The notes: generated by a model not told the origin, from the letters alone. A stretch of 64,000 nt of DNA from JANQFM01 sp035471925 (GCA_035471925.1 DATIPO010000059.1:1-64000); one strand, 5' to 3'; counted from the first letter of the stretch, positions 49,937 through 59,066 are shown. Program-made: numbers and translations.

Positions 49937-50573
49937 GCACGAGCAACCCGATCACCATCAGCGCCGGCAGGAAAAGCAGGTAATTGTAGCTGCTGGAGGC
50001 AGATTCGATCTGCCAATCAGGGGCAGGCCATCCGCCTGTTTTGCCGGCCTTAGCGGAAGGTTGGGTCAAAAGAAATCGGTTGTTGGCGGCGTCAAGCAGG
50101 GCGGCCCTTTCCTGTCCCTCGGCATCGACTGCGGTGACGTGCAGGCGGTAGCCGCGGGGAAAGTCATTCAGCAGCGGCACCTCAAGGACCAAAGGGCTGC
50201 CTGGGGCGGCGTCAATTGAAAAGCGATAGACCGCGTGGCGCCTGTCGTCGCTGGAGACCGCGCGAACCGACTCCAAGCGCAGCGGTGGCGGGGGAGGGTC
50301 CGATTGGCGGGACTCCAGCCGGATCAGGTCGTAGGCCAGCTTGCGCAATTGCCCCTCGGAGAGGTCGGCATCCTTCTCAGCAGAGCCGGAGGGCAGAGCT
50401 TGGCGGGCGGCTAGCGCCAAGCGCAAATCGTGCTGGGCGAGAGTCAACGTCAGGTCTATTCTGCCTGAGGGGGAGGAGACGGCTTCAAGGCTGCCCAGTC
50501 CGGGGTCATGTGCAATGCTCCAGGCTGAGGTCAGCAAGAAGAGGGTAAAGACGGAAAAAAGGCGTTGATGCAT
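49911..50573 (-). CDS. Secreted, C-terminally anchored protein with HupE/UreJ-like N-terminus
   Basis: A 220-residue protein with a signal peptide ending near S-I-A-H-D-P-G-L-G, the typical start of HupE/UreJ-family extracytoplasmic domains, followed by a beta-rich region and one C-terminal transmembrane helix (Y-L-L-F-L-P-A-L-M-V-I-G-L-L). The multi-helix HupE membrane part is missing, so it is either a short relative or only loosely related. Start at ATG 50573, with AAAGGAA upstream. It is the third gene after the TPR lipoprotein and DUF4331 genes and follows two strong hairpins. It overlaps the convergent MBL gene by 26 nt. Confidence 0.7.
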   Translation of the reverse strand: MHQRLFSVFTLFLLTSAWSIAHDPGLGSLEAVSSPSGRIDLTLTLAQHDLRLALAARQALPSGSAEKDADLSEGQLRKLAYDLIRLESRQSDPPPPPLRLESVRAVSSDDRRHAVYRFSIDAAPGSPLVLEVPLLNDFPRGYRLHVTAVDAEGQERAALLDAANNRFLLTQPSAKAGKTGGWPAPDWQIESASSSYNYLLFLPALMVIGLLVLRGWRPEG

Positions 50574-50606
50574 GAATGTTCCTTTCCGGAGTCGAAGGGC
50601 GCGGAT

Positions 50607-50710
50607 CGGCTCCCCTCCGCGATGGAGCCCGCGGAGGGGAGCCGGCGACCCGGTCAATCCGGGCCTGAAAGGGGCCGCCGAGGGGTTGACGGCGGACTCG
50701 CCCCTTTTTT
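50607..50710 (-). promoter_or_regulatory. Two strong hairpins between the DUF4331 and HupE-like genes
   Basis: CGGCTCCCCTCCGC (50607-50620) pairs perfectly with GCGGAGGGGAGCCG (50631-50644). A second hairpin joins AAAGGGGC (50668-50675) with GCCCCTTT (50700-50707). They fill the gap after the DUF4331 stop codon, on the same transcript as the HupE-like gene. They could end part of the transcript or stabilise its 5' part. A T-run on the plus strand (50705-50710) would also allow termination of reverse transcription into the operon. Confidence 0.55.
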
Positions 50711-50716
50711 CAAGGC

Positions 50717-52870
50717 TCAGTTCAAGGGAGACACCGGCAGAGTTGTGAACTCGCCGGCTTGCAGACCCAGTTCGAGCGCCGTGGCGGCCACTGAACCCCC
50801 CTCGACGCGGACGGCCAGCGTGCCTTCGAACCCGTCCAAGTCGGTGCCTTCGAAGAGCTCGGTGATGAAGCGCGAGAGCTGTCCCTGAGCGGCCAGATCC
50901 TCGACCATGGCGGAGGCCACCTGCTGCCCCTGGGCGTCGAGAAGGGTCAGGTTGAGGCTGACGGGAGAGGCTTCCACGTTGCGGACGGCCAAGCCGGTGT
51001 TGATACCGTCTCGATTGCGTACGGGCACCGTGAAACGGCTCAGGGGAGAACTGGCCTGCACGCCTGCCACTCCAGCCGCCGGGTTGCGGAAGCGGATCAC
51101 GCCTGCCAGCGGGTTGTCCGCTGTCACCTCGGCCGACCCCACGGCCAGGGAACCTTGACCGCTGGTGGCAATGGTCAGCGATCCCAGGGCGGGAATCATG
51201 AACTCGACTTGGCTGGCGGGGCCTGCCGACTGGAGCAAGAGCTGTCCGCTGCCGCCGCCGTCCTCGATGCCGACCTCAAGAGGATTACCGGCTTGATCGC
51301 GGAAGGCCGCCACGCCGTTGACTTGGGCGGTGGTGGAGAGGTTGCTGAGCACGATCTCGCTGCTGAACATCTGTCCGTTGCCGAACTGGGCGAAGAACAA
51401 CCGCGTGTCGAGCGCGCCGTCGTGGTGGTCGTGATTGCGTCCGTTGAGGGGAGTGGCAGCGTAGGGAAAGACTTTGTTGTAGCTGATGTCGTTGGAGTCC
51501 ACTGAATCGCCAGCGGGTCCGCGGACGGTCAGCGGATCGGTCCTCAGATCGCTGATCAGGGCCGTGACGGCGATGTCGATGACATCGTCTCCGAAGCGCC
51601 GTCCGTTGGGCCAGCCGCCCGGAATCGTGCCCTGGGGAAATCCCGGCAGTCCGGGCTGTACTTGGCTGGTCAGGGCGTCGCCTCCGAAGACGCTGAGCCG
51701 TGAGAAACCTTCGTCATCGGGCGGACCCGCCAAACGGGCTGGACCGGTGGAGAGGTCGACCTTGATCAAGTCGGGAATGAAGATGGCGGCGATGTCGGTC
51801 CGTCCGCTTTCGGGGGCCGGGCCATTGCCGGCGAAGACGATGGCATTGATGAGTGCCGCCAGTTCAGGATTCAGAGCATACTGCTGGAAGAGCTCCGCAT
51901 CGCGCTCTGGAGTCGTACGGTTGTAGAGGTCCTTGTCCTGAAGTGCCACCAGGGCTTCGCAAAAGAGCGGGTTGCCTTGGCGTCCCACTTGGACGAAATC
52001 GCCGTCGAAGACCGGCGCTCCTCCTTCGAGGGGCAGGATCGTCAGCGTCCGGCGGCTGGTGGTGGCATAAGCGCCGGCCACCTGTTGGCCGCCGCCCAGC
52101 GCCGATAGCGGGATGTCCAGAGCGATGGTGTGGACATTGTACCCGCCTTGGGAATCAAAAGGACCTTGGGCGCCGCGCAGTTGCAGCAGATCGAAGACGG
52201 CTTGGATGTCGCCGTAGAATCCGTCGTCGCGCTGGCCCGCGAAGGCCCGGTGCCCGTCGCTCAACTGGCAAATCGTCTGCTGAGTGTAGCGGTCGAGTTC
52301 AGCGGACGTCCCAACCCCTGCTTTGGCCGGATTCTCGCCGTTGTCGGCGCGGTTGTAGAAGGGAGTGGCGATGCCCTGGTTGTTGGGCGGCACCACGCAG
52401 TCTCCCAACTCGCGCTGCATGTCGGTGCGGTGGTCGACCTGAGTCACGGTGTAGCGCTGGGTCAGGTTCTGGGCTGTATCGTCCACGTCCTGCACGACGC
52501 CCAGGTAGCTCTGCAAGATGGTGCCCTGGTTCTTGAAGGTGGTTTGGAAGCGGAACTGGTAGGTCAGCGTGGCGCGTCCGGCGGCCACGTCGTCACCCAA
52601 GGAAACGTGCAGCTCGTAAAGCACGTTGTCGTCGAAGTTGTACTTGTTGGGGCCGATGCCGGGTTCCTCAAAGGGATAGACGGACAGGGCCGTTGTCAGA
52701 TATTGCGTGGAGCCGTCGCTGCTTCGGAAAGCGTAGACGTCGGTCGTATTAGCGGCGTCGTCGAGGGTGATCAGCGGGGCGTCCATGTGGCTTGAGGCCA
52801 GCAAGGTGGCGCTGCAAAGCGATGCCGCCAGCATAGCTAGAATGAAGATCGGATTTCGGTCTTTTCGCAT
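50717..52870 (-). CDS. Secreted DUF4331 protein with C-terminal beta module
   Basis: A 717-residue exported protein. After the signal peptide (ending A-T-L-L-A) comes S-S-H-M-D-A-P-L-I and N-T-T-D-V-Y-A-F, the hallmark opening of DUF4331. This domain extends to about residue 480. The last 230 residues are a separate beta-rich module (from L-F-F-A-Q-F-G-N-G) ending F-T-T-L-P-V, which recurs in two other secreted proteins of the window. AGGAGAA precedes the ATG. It lies between the TPR lipoprotein and HupE-like genes, 47 nt after the former, an order I recall from other DUF4331 loci. Biological role unknown. Confidence 0.88.
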   Translation of the reverse strand: MRKDRNPIFILAMLAASLCSATLLASSHMDAPLITLDDAANTTDVYAFRSSDGSTQYLTTALSVYPFEEPGIGPNKYNFDDNVLYELHVSLGDDVAAGRATLTYQFRFQTTFKNQGTILQSYLGVVQDVDDTAQNLTQRYTVTQVDHRTDMQRELGDCVVPPNNQGIATPFYNRADNGENPAKAGVGTSAELDRYTQQTICQLSDGHRAFAGQRDDGFYGDIQAVFDLLQLRGAQGPFDSQGGYNVHTIALDIPLSALGGGQQVAGAYATTSRRTLTILPLEGGAPVFDGDFVQVGRQGNPLFCEALVALQDKDLYNRTTPERDAELFQQYALNPELAALINAIVFAGNGPAPESGRTDIAAIFIPDLIKVDLSTGPARLAGPPDDEGFSRLSVFGGDALTSQVQPGLPGFPQGTIPGGWPNGRRFGDDVIDIAVTALISDLRTDPLTVRGPAGDSVDSNDISYNKVFPYAATPLNGRNHDHHDGALDTRLFFAQFGNGQMFSSEIVLSNLSTTAQVNGVAAFRDQAGNPLEVGIEDGGGSGQLLLQSAGPASQVEFMIPALGSLTIATSGQGSLAVGSAEVTADNPLAGVIRFRNPAAGVAGVQASSPLSRFTVPVRNRDGINTGLAVRNVEASPVSLNLTLLDAQGQQVASAMVEDLAAQGQLSRFITELFEGTDLDGFEGTLAVRVEGGSVAATALELGLQAGEFTTLPVSPLN

Positions 52871-52917
52871 AAGTTCTCCTGTGAGATTTCAATGAAGTCG
52901 TAGACACTTAAGGGCTT

Positions 52918-54246
52918 TTAGGGGTGTTGCGGACTGGGGGCCGAGTCCAGCAGTGCGGCTTCGGACGGAAGCAGCGTCTGCCGCATGTTCTCGGCCCGCG
53001 CCAGGAAGCGTGAGGCCTCTTGGTGGTCACCCGCCCGTGTGGAGATCAGGCCCGCGTGAAGATAAAGGCGGGCGTCGGGGGTATCGAGGGCGAGGGCTTT
53101 CTGCATGGCGTCCCGGGCTTCTCGAAAGCGCCCCGCGGAATGGAGGGCCCAGGCCAAGGCGTCGTGTGTAAACACGTCCTGCCTGAGCTCCAGCTCTCGG
53201 CGAGCCAACCTTAGGGCCTCATCGGGTGATCGGCTTTGGCGGGTGGCCAGGAAGAGGGCTGCCGTACGGGGGTCGTCAGCGGGACCCTTTTCGCTCAGCT
53301 CGACCTCTAACTCGCGGGCTTGGCCGTCCCGTCCCAGAAGGCGGAGGGTATCGGCCAGGACCCAGAGGTACTCGGGGAGGGGATTCAGCCGTGCGGCTTC
53401 TTGCAAGGCCGGCAGCGCTGCTTGAGGATCGCCCTGGGCCAAGTGGATGCGTCCGCGCATCAGCAGTGCCGGGGCGTACCCTGGGTGTAGTTGTTCGGCG
53501 CTCTCCACCGCGTTCAGGGAAGCCCGGATCCGACCAGCCTGAAGCTGATACCAGGCCAGCCGGGAAAAGGCCCAAGCGGCCGCCTCGGAGTCCCGGTTTC
53601 CCGCCGCAGCCGCAGCAGTCATCAGTTCCACGGCCCCCTCCAGATCTCCCTTAAGCCAGCGGACGTGGGCGGCCCGCATGTAGGCCTTGGGCCCCGGCTT
53701 CAGGTCGAGCATGCGCTGGTAGGCCCGGGCCGCCTCCTCGATCTTGCCCTGCTCTTGCAGCACGTCTCCCAGCAGTCCGAAGTCGTAGGGCAAGCCGCGC
53801 ACCTCAACCAGGCGCCGGGCCACTTCCTCGGCTTCAGGGAACTGATGGAGACTGTGCAGGACATGCCCCCGCAGCAGCATGGCGGGAGGGTGCTCCGGGG
53901 CGTCCGCTGCCTGCTGCAAGCACTGAGCGCAGGCCTGGGCCTGAGTGTAGAAGCCGGGATCGTAGGCCGTGCGCGCCTTGGAGACGAAGAGCCAACCCAA
54001 GCGCTCCAAACGGCGCAACGGCCTGGGCGTGGTGGCAATGGACTCCTGCGCTTTTCGGATCTGCCCGTCGAGATCTCCGGAACCTCCAGGAGGCAACAGG
54101 GCCAGTTGGCAGGCTTGAGATTCGGGCAATGAGAATGCGGCCGTCTCGCCGGAAGCCTGCGGGGCGCAGCCCACAGCCACCGAGAGTCCGAGCAGGAGGA
54201 AGGGAATCAGGAAGCAGTGCGGGTGGGAAGCAGTTTCTTTTGTCAT
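52918..54246 (-). CDS. TPR-repeat lipoprotein
   Basis: A 442-residue protein with a signal peptide ending in a lipobox-like V-A-V-G-C, so it is probably lipid-anchored, followed by about eight TPR-like helical repeats (for example P-A-M-L-L-R-G-H-V-L-H-S-L-H-Q and Y-A-P-A-L-L-M-R-G-R-I-H-L-A-Q-G-D). TPR proteins build scaffolds for protein complexes. The ATG at 54246 is preferred over a GTG 6 nt upstream because TAGGTGA is well placed. First gene of the operon with DUF4331 and the HupE-like protein, divergent from the ECF sigma gene. Confidence 0.88.
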   Translation of the reverse strand: MTKETASHPHCFLIPFLLLGLSVAVGCAPQASGETAAFSLPESQACQLALLPPGGSGDLDGQIRKAQESIATTPRPLRRLERLGWLFVSKARTAYDPGFYTQAQACAQCLQQAADAPEHPPAMLLRGHVLHSLHQFPEAEEVARRLVEVRGLPYDFGLLGDVLQEQGKIEEAARAYQRMLDLKPGPKAYMRAAHVRWLKGDLEGAVELMTAAAAAGNRDSEAAAWAFSRLAWYQLQAGRIRASLNAVESAEQLHPGYAPALLMRGRIHLAQGDPQAALPALQEAARLNPLPEYLWVLADTLRLLGRDGQARELEVELSEKGPADDPRTAALFLATRQSRSPDEALRLARRELELRQDVFTHDALAWALHSAGRFREARDAMQKALALDTPDARLYLHAGLISTRAGDHQEASRFLARAENMRQTLLPSEAALLDSAPSPQHP

Positions 54247-54318
54247 ATTCACCTACCCAGTTCGCAAGCGGAGGCGATTTGGATGCAGGGAAAAGAATTT
54301 CTTCTGCTATGCTTTGCC

Positions 54319-54346
54319 GGAACCTTGATGTGACGCACACCCGGTC
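54319..54346 (+). promoter_or_regulatory. Possible ECF-type promoter in the divergent region
   Basis: GGAAC (54319-54323) and CGGTC (54342-54346), 18 nt apart, resemble the -35 and -10 of ECF promoters, in front of the ECF sigma gene. A GGAAT-type sequence occurs on the opposite strand as well. Suggestive only; the spacer is slightly long. Confidence 0.25.
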
Positions 54347-54399
54347 GGCTGCGGTGAAATTCCGTCCCGTGAGCCCGGAAGGTCCCGCGCAGGAAGGCA

Positions 54400-54945
54400 A
54401 TGAGCGACGTTTTGCAGCAGATCGCCAATGGAAAGGCTTCGGCGGTCGAGGATTGCCTCGACCTCTACGGAGGATTGGTGTGGAGCATCGCCCGCCGCTT
54501 CTCCTCTACAGCGGCTCAAGCTGAAGAAGCCGTACAGGAGATTTTCCTCCACTTGTGGCAACAGGCCTCGCGTTTCGACCCCGGCAAGGGTTCCGAGAAA
54601 GCCTTCGTGGCCATGGTGGCCCGGCGGCGCATGATCGACGAACTCAGACGTCTCGAAAACCGGCCCAGGGAACTTCCCCTGGAGAACCTGCCTGAAAATC
54701 CGACCAGCCGCGCGGACCAAAGGCTGGAACGCAGCCTAGAGGCCCAACTGGCCAGCCGGGCTCTGGACGGCCTCAAACCCGATCAGCGGCGGGCCATCAT
54801 CCTCTCGGTTTGCTACGGCTACACTCACGCCGAGATTTCGGAAGCCACCAGCACTCCCCTGGGGACTGTGAAGTCCTACATTTCACGGGGACTGAAAAAA
54901 GTGCGCGAATGCCTGTTGGAGGGAAAGGGGGCGGCCAGCCGATGA
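54400..54945 (+). CDS. ECF sigma factor (RpoE/SigK-like)
   Basis: A 181-residue ECF sigma factor. Region 2: L-Y-G-G-L-V-W-S-I-A-R-R-F and A-E-E-A-V-Q-E-I-F-L-H-L-W-Q-Q-A, followed by F-V-A-M-V-A-R-R-R-M-I-D-E-L-R-R. Region 4: L-K-P-D-Q-R-R-A-I-I-L-S-V-C-Y-G-Y-T-H-A-E-I-S and L-G-T-V-K-S-Y-I-S-R-G-L. The gene overlaps the next one by ATGA, coupling it to its anti-sigma factor. It is divergent from the TPR/DUF4331 operon, which it probably controls. Confidence 0.94.
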   Translation: MSDVLQQIANGKASAVEDCLDLYGGLVWSIARRFSSTAAQAEEAVQEIFLHLWQQASRFDPGKGSEKAFVAMVARRRMIDELRRLENRPRELPLENLPENPTSRADQRLERSLEAQLASRALDGLKPDQRRAIILSVCYGYTHAEISEATSTPLGTVKSYISRGLKKVRECLLEGKGAASR

Positions 54946-55733
54946 GCATGAGACGACTGGAAGAATTGTTGATTCTCAGAGCTTCGCAGGGACTGTCGTT
55001 GGCCCAGCAGCGCGAGCTCGACGAGCTTCTGCGCGATGCCCCCGGGGAGTTCGACGCCCAGGAGTACGAGTACGCGGCCGCCGCCGTCGAAATGGCCTTC
55101 AACGAGGGGCAGGAACTGCCTCCGTCGCTGCGCCGCAAAATCGCGGCCCAGGGTCAACGTGTCCTGGCACAGAAGCAAGAACCCGCTCGGGCCGCAGAGG
55201 CCTCCCCGCAGCCTCAGGAAGTCTCAAGTTGGGTGACCTGGGGCGGTTGGCTGGCTGCGGCCGTCGTGCTCTTGGCCTTTCTCTTGCTGTTTCAGGACCA
55301 GATCTTTGAGGGAAGCCCCCAAGGGCGTGACTGGGCCGAACTGCGTCAGGAACTTCTCGACGAGGCCGGCGATGTCATCCTGGTCCCCTGGAGCGCCACC
55401 GAGGATGAGGCCTCTCTGCCGGAGGCCTCGGGCGACGTGGTGTGGAGCAATTCGCGTCAGGAGGGCTACATCCGCATCTCCGGCTTGCGACCCAACGATC
55501 CCTCCCGAAGCCAGTATCAGTTCTGGATCTTCGATCAACTTCGCGACCAGCGCTTTCCCGTCAGCGGAGGCGTCTTCGACATGCCCGCCCAACAAGACGA
55601 AATCATCCTGCCCATCCGAAACTGGCTGAGGGTCTATCAGCCCGGGATGTTTGCTGTTACCGTCGAGCAGCCGGGGGGCGTTATGGTCTCTGACCGCTCG
55701 CGCATCGCCTTGTTGGCCCAGCGACAGCCCTAA
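54942..55733 (+). CDS. Anti-sigma factor, RskA-like, membrane anchored
   Basis: A 263-residue protein with a cytoplasmic N-terminal part (L-E-E-L-L-I-L-R-A-S-Q-G-L-S, helical, sigma-binding), one transmembrane helix (about 103-122) and a C-terminal domain of anti-sigma-K type (Y-Q-F-W-I-F-D near the middle and F-A-V-T-V-E-Q-P-G-G near the end). It would hold the preceding sigma factor at the membrane until a signal releases it. Start at 54942 overlaps the sigma stop codon (ATGA). No zinc-binding HxxxCxxC motif is present, so it is not of the ZAS type. Confidence 0.9.
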   Translation: MSMRRLEELLILRASQGLSLAQQRELDELLRDAPGEFDAQEYEYAAAAVEMAFNEGQELPPSLRRKIAAQGQRVLAQKQEPARAAEASPQPQEVSSWVTWGGWLAAAVVLLAFLLLFQDQIFEGSPQGRDWAELRQELLDEAGDVILVPWSATEDEASLPEASGDVVWSNSRQEGYIRISGLRPNDPSRSQYQFWIFDQLRDQRFPVSGGVFDMPAQQDEIILPIRNWLRVYQPGMFAVTVEQPGGVMVSDRSRIALLAQRQP

Positions 55734-55940
55734 GGCCTCCCCGAACCCATGCTGAAACGTCTTGACGAGCGGCCTCATCTCAGCATCGTCTGCATTTGAA
55801 ATGGCGCAGAGGAACGGCTAGACTGCGACGCTGTGCCTGTGCTGGAACCTTGGAGCGAACCGCCAAGCCTGTTCAAGGCCGCTGGCAGGAATCGCGGCAT
55901 ATAGAGAGATTCTTCTCGCAAAGAGCAATCGGAGTGAATC

Positions 55941-56993
55941 ATGGCCGAAAGAGTCGTCATTATCGGATCGGGTCCCGCCGGCTGGGCGGCCGCCATCTAC
56001 GCAGCCCGCGCCGAACTGGAACCGCTGGTCTTCGAAGGAGCCCCTACCGAGGAGAACCGCCAAAAGGGTACGCTGCCGCTGGGCCAGTTGGCCTTGACCA
56101 CGGAAGTAGAAAACTATCCCGGCTTTCCCTCCGGCAATTTAGAGGGGTACCTCGACGACTCCATCGATGAGGAGCGCCGCCAATACATGGCGCCCCACGA
56201 GAAAAAGGGCGTCTCCGGGCCTGAGTTGATGGAGTTGATGCGCCAGCAAGCCGCCAATTTCGGTACCCGCATCATCACCGACGACATCGTCAGGGTCGAC
56301 CTCTCCCAGCGCCCTTTTAGGCTCGAGAGCCTGGAAGGCGAGAAAATTGAAGCCCAAGCCGTCATCGTGGCCACCGGCGCCCGCGCCAAGTACCTGGGTT
56401 TGGAGTCGGAACAGCGCTTCAAGAACAACGGCGTCTCGGCCTGCGCGGTCTGCGACGGGGCTCTTCCGCGCTTTCGCAACCATCCCTTGGTGGTGGTTGG
56501 AGGGGGCGACACCGCCATGGAGGAGGCGACCTTCTTGGGCAAGTTCGCCTCCAAGGTCTACGTCGTCCATCGCCGCGACGAGCTGAGAGCCAGCAAGATC
56601 ATGGCCGAACGGGCCCTTCAACATCCCAAGATCGAGATGAAGTGGGACGCGGTGGTCGAAGAGGTCCTGGGCAATGAAGAAGACGGCGTGCAAGCCGTGC
56701 GCATCCGCAGCACCAAGAGCCCCAGCCAGACCGAGGAATTGGAAGCCTCGGGCCTGTTCCTGGCGATTGGACACATACCCAACACCGCCTTTCTGGACGA
56801 CCAAGTGGAGACGAATGAGGTAGGCTACATCAGGTGGACCAAACCCTTCCGCACCGAAACTTCGGTGGAGGGTGTTTTCGCCGCTGGAGACGTGGCCGAC
56901 GACCACTACCGGCAAGCCGTGACGGCGGCGGGCACTGGCTGCATGGCGGCCCTCGACGCCGAACGCTGGCTGGCCGAGAAGGGACTCATCTGA
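55941..56993 (+). CDS. trxB: Thioredoxin reductase (NADPH)
   Basis: Cytoplasmic flavoenzyme of 350 residues. The FAD site I-I-G-S-G-P-A-G-W-A-A-A is at the start, the redox-active pair Cys168/Cys171 in C-A-V-C-D-G (usually C-A-T-C-D-G), the NADPH site V-G-G-G-D-T-A-M-E-E and V-H-R-R-D near 195-220, and G-V-F-A-A-G-D-V near the end. About 20-30 residues longer than E. coli TrxB owing to an insert near residues 65-90 (N-L-E-G-Y-L-D-D-S-I-D-E-E-R). GGAG precedes the ATG by 7 nt. The UbiD gene begins 25 nt downstream and may share its transcript. Confidence 0.95.
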   Translation: MAERVVIIGSGPAGWAAAIYAARAELEPLVFEGAPTEENRQKGTLPLGQLALTTEVENYPGFPSGNLEGYLDDSIDEERRQYMAPHEKKGVSGPELMELMRQQAANFGTRIITDDIVRVDLSQRPFRLESLEGEKIEAQAVIVATGARAKYLGLESEQRFKNNGVSACAVCDGALPRFRNHPLVVVGGGDTAMEEATFLGKFASKVYVVHRRDELRASKIMAERALQHPKIEMKWDAVVEEVLGNEEDGVQAVRIRSTKSPSQTEELEASGLFLAIGHIPNTAFLDDQVETNEVGYIRWTKPFRTETSVEGVFAAGDVADDHYRQAVTAAGTGCMAALDAERWLAEKGLI

Positions 56994-57018
56994 TACGCCC
57001 TCTCGGGTGGAGGCCGAT

Positions 57019-58818
57019 TTGGGTTTCGCCAACCTTCAAGACTATCTGCGCGAGGTCGACCGCCGAGGACTGCTGCGGCGGGTCCGGGCGCCCGTCGATC
57101 CTTACTTGGAGATCGCCGAGATCCATCGGCGGGTGATCGCGGCCGGAGGGCCGGTGCTCCTCTTCGAAAACGTCCAGGGAAGCTCCTTCCCTGTGGTGAC
57201 CAACCTCTTCGGTTCGCAAGAGCGCATCGACTTGGCTTTCGGAGAGGATCCCAAACGTTTCGTGGAGTTCGCTGCCCGCGCACCGGAGGAACTGCTCCCC
57301 CCTAAGGCCAGGGTGCTGTGGAAGCACCGTGGACTGCTGAAAAAAGGCCTGCACATCGGACTCAAGCGCCGCTCCGCCGGAGCCGTCACCCAATCCGTGC
57401 AGGACTCGCCCCGGCTCAGCCAACTGCCCCTGCTCACCTCCTGGATTGAAGACGGCGGCCCCTTCGTGACCTTGCCGCTGGTCTACACGGAAGATCCCGA
57501 CAGCGGACAGCACAACCTGGGCATGTACCGCATCCAGCAGCATTCCGACTCCACCACGGGAATCCATTGGCAGATCGGCAAGGGCGGGGGCTTTCACTAC
57601 CACAAGGCCGAGGAGCGGGGGGAGCCGCTTCCGCTCACCCTCTTCATCGGAGGTCCTCCGGCGCTGATCCTGGCCGCCATCGCGCCGCTGCCCGAAAACG
57701 TCCCCGAACTGATGCTGGCCTCCCTGTTGCAGGGCAAGCGCCTGACGGTCACCGATTCGCCGCACGGACATCCGCATCCTCTGGTGGCCGAGGCCGAGTT
57801 CGCTCTACAAGGACACGTGCCGCCTCACGAGCGCCTCCCGGAGGGCCCCTTCGGAGACCACTACGGCTACTACTCGCTGCGCCACGACTACCCGGTCTTT
57901 CACGTCGACAAGGTGTATCACCGAAAGGAAGCCATTTATCCGGCCACGGTAGTGGGCAAGCCGCGCCAAGAGGACTTCTACATCGGCGACTACCTGCAGG
58001 ACCTGCTCTCGCCGCTCTTCCCGCTGGTCATGCCGGGCGTGGTCGATCTGTGGAGCTACGGCGAAACCGGCTATCACGCTCTCAGCGCCGCCGTTCTGCG
58101 CGAACGATACGGACGCGAGGCCATGGCGTCGGCCTTCCGCATCCTGGGCGAAGGGCAGCTTTCGCTGACCAAGTTTCTGCTGGCTCTCGACCGTCCCATG
58201 GACCTCAACAACTTCCCTGCGGTGCTGACCTACATTCTGGAGAGGGCCGACTTCAGCCGCGACCTCTACGTCTTCTCCAACCTCTCCATGGACACCCTCG
58301 ACTACAGCGGACCAGAAGTCAACAAAGGCAGCAAGGGAATCCTGCTGGGACTGGGAGAAAAGCGGCGCGAGCTGCCCGGATCCTTTTCAGGCAGCCTGCC
58401 GCGGGGAGTGCGGCGGGCTGAAACGTACATTCCCGGCTGCCTGGTCTTGGAAGGACAGCCCTATGACGTCGAACCCGGGCAAGCCCAGCGCCTGACCGAG
58501 TGGGACGACTTCAGTGATTTTCCGCTGCTTATTGTGGTCGACGACAGCCGCAAAACGGTTGCAACCCACCCTCGCTTCCTGTGGACGGTCTTCACCCGCT
58601 TCGAGCCCGCCGGAGACATCTGCTCGCGCAAGGTGTCCGTGCAACGCCATCATCTGGGTTATACGCCGCCCATCTGCATCGACGCCCGCATCAAGCCTCA
58701 CTATCCTGAGGAGCTCTTCTGCGATCCCGACACGGCCAAGACGGTAAGCCAACGCTGGGGAGAATACTTTCCAGAGGGCGGGGTAGAGATGGGCGACAGC
58801 GACGTGGCCAACCTCTAA
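57019..58818 (+). CDS. UbiD family decarboxylase
   Basis: A 599-residue prenyl-FMN-dependent decarboxylase of the UbiD family, catalysing reversible decarboxylation of aromatic or unsaturated acids, for example in quinone synthesis. Family landmarks: N-L-G-M-Y-R-I-Q, I-G-G-P-P-A-L, the E-G-P-F-G-D-H-x-G-Y-Y-S block with the catalytic glutamates, and V-D-D-S toward the end. The TTG at 57019 is preferred as start because GGAGG lies 5 nt before it; a GTG 12 nt earlier is the alternative. No UbiX (cofactor maker) or other quinone genes are adjacent, so the substrate is open. Confidence 0.92.
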   Translation: MGFANLQDYLREVDRRGLLRRVRAPVDPYLEIAEIHRRVIAAGGPVLLFENVQGSSFPVVTNLFGSQERIDLAFGEDPKRFVEFAARAPEELLPPKARVLWKHRGLLKKGLHIGLKRRSAGAVTQSVQDSPRLSQLPLLTSWIEDGGPFVTLPLVYTEDPDSGQHNLGMYRIQQHSDSTTGIHWQIGKGGGFHYHKAEERGEPLPLTLFIGGPPALILAAIAPLPENVPELMLASLLQGKRLTVTDSPHGHPHPLVAEAEFALQGHVPPHERLPEGPFGDHYGYYSLRHDYPVFHVDKVYHRKEAIYPATVVGKPRQEDFYIGDYLQDLLSPLFPLVMPGVVDLWSYGETGYHALSAAVLRERYGREAMASAFRILGEGQLSLTKFLLALDRPMDLNNFPAVLTYILERADFSRDLYVFSNLSMDTLDYSGPEVNKGSKGILLGLGEKRRELPGSFSGSLPRGVRRAETYIPGCLVLEGQPYDVEPGQAQRLTEWDDFSDFPLLIVVDDSRKTVATHPRFLWTVFTRFEPAGDICSRKVSVQRHHLGYTPPICIDARIKPHYPEELFCDPDTAKTVSQRWGEYFPEGGVEMGDSDVANL

Positions 58819-58945
58819 GTCCCGTTTGTGGGCAAAGTGTAGAGAGACTCCTCGACCGGCCGAGAGCCTATGGGGGGAGGGGCTTGGGACGTGATGCAGA
58901 TCTCCCTTGGTTGCCCAAGTGTGGTATCTTAACCGGACAAGGAAA

Positions 58946-59066
58946 AAGGAGGGCAGCTTGCTGATCCGCCCTCCTTCACAACGTGATCCGAATCTATATG
59001 GAAAGCCCGGGCGCAGGCCCGAGCAGCAGGGTTAGAGGGCGCCTCAGGGACGAGGCGCCCTTTTTT
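58946..59066 (+). ncRNA. Candidate small RNA or leader with three hairpins and terminator
   Basis: In the 533-nt gap between ubiD and tyrS. A perfect 9-bp hairpin AAGGAGGGC (58946-58954) / GCCCTCCTT (58968-58976), a CGGGC-GCAG-GCCCG hairpin near 59008, and a terminator at 59036-59066 follow each other on the plus strand. It may be an independent small RNA, or the structured end of the ubiD transcript. It does not show a T-box. Nothing coding is visible in the gap; the part from 59067 to 59337 holds nothing I can identify. Confidence 0.4.
59036..59066 (+). terminator. Rho-independent terminator upstream of tyrS
   Basis: AGGGCGCCTC (59036-59045) and GAGGCGCCCT (59052-59061) form a perfect 10-bp stem with a 6-nt loop, followed by TTTTTT. 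The clearest intrinsic terminator in the window. It ends transcription from ubiD or from the structured element before it. Confidence 0.9.
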
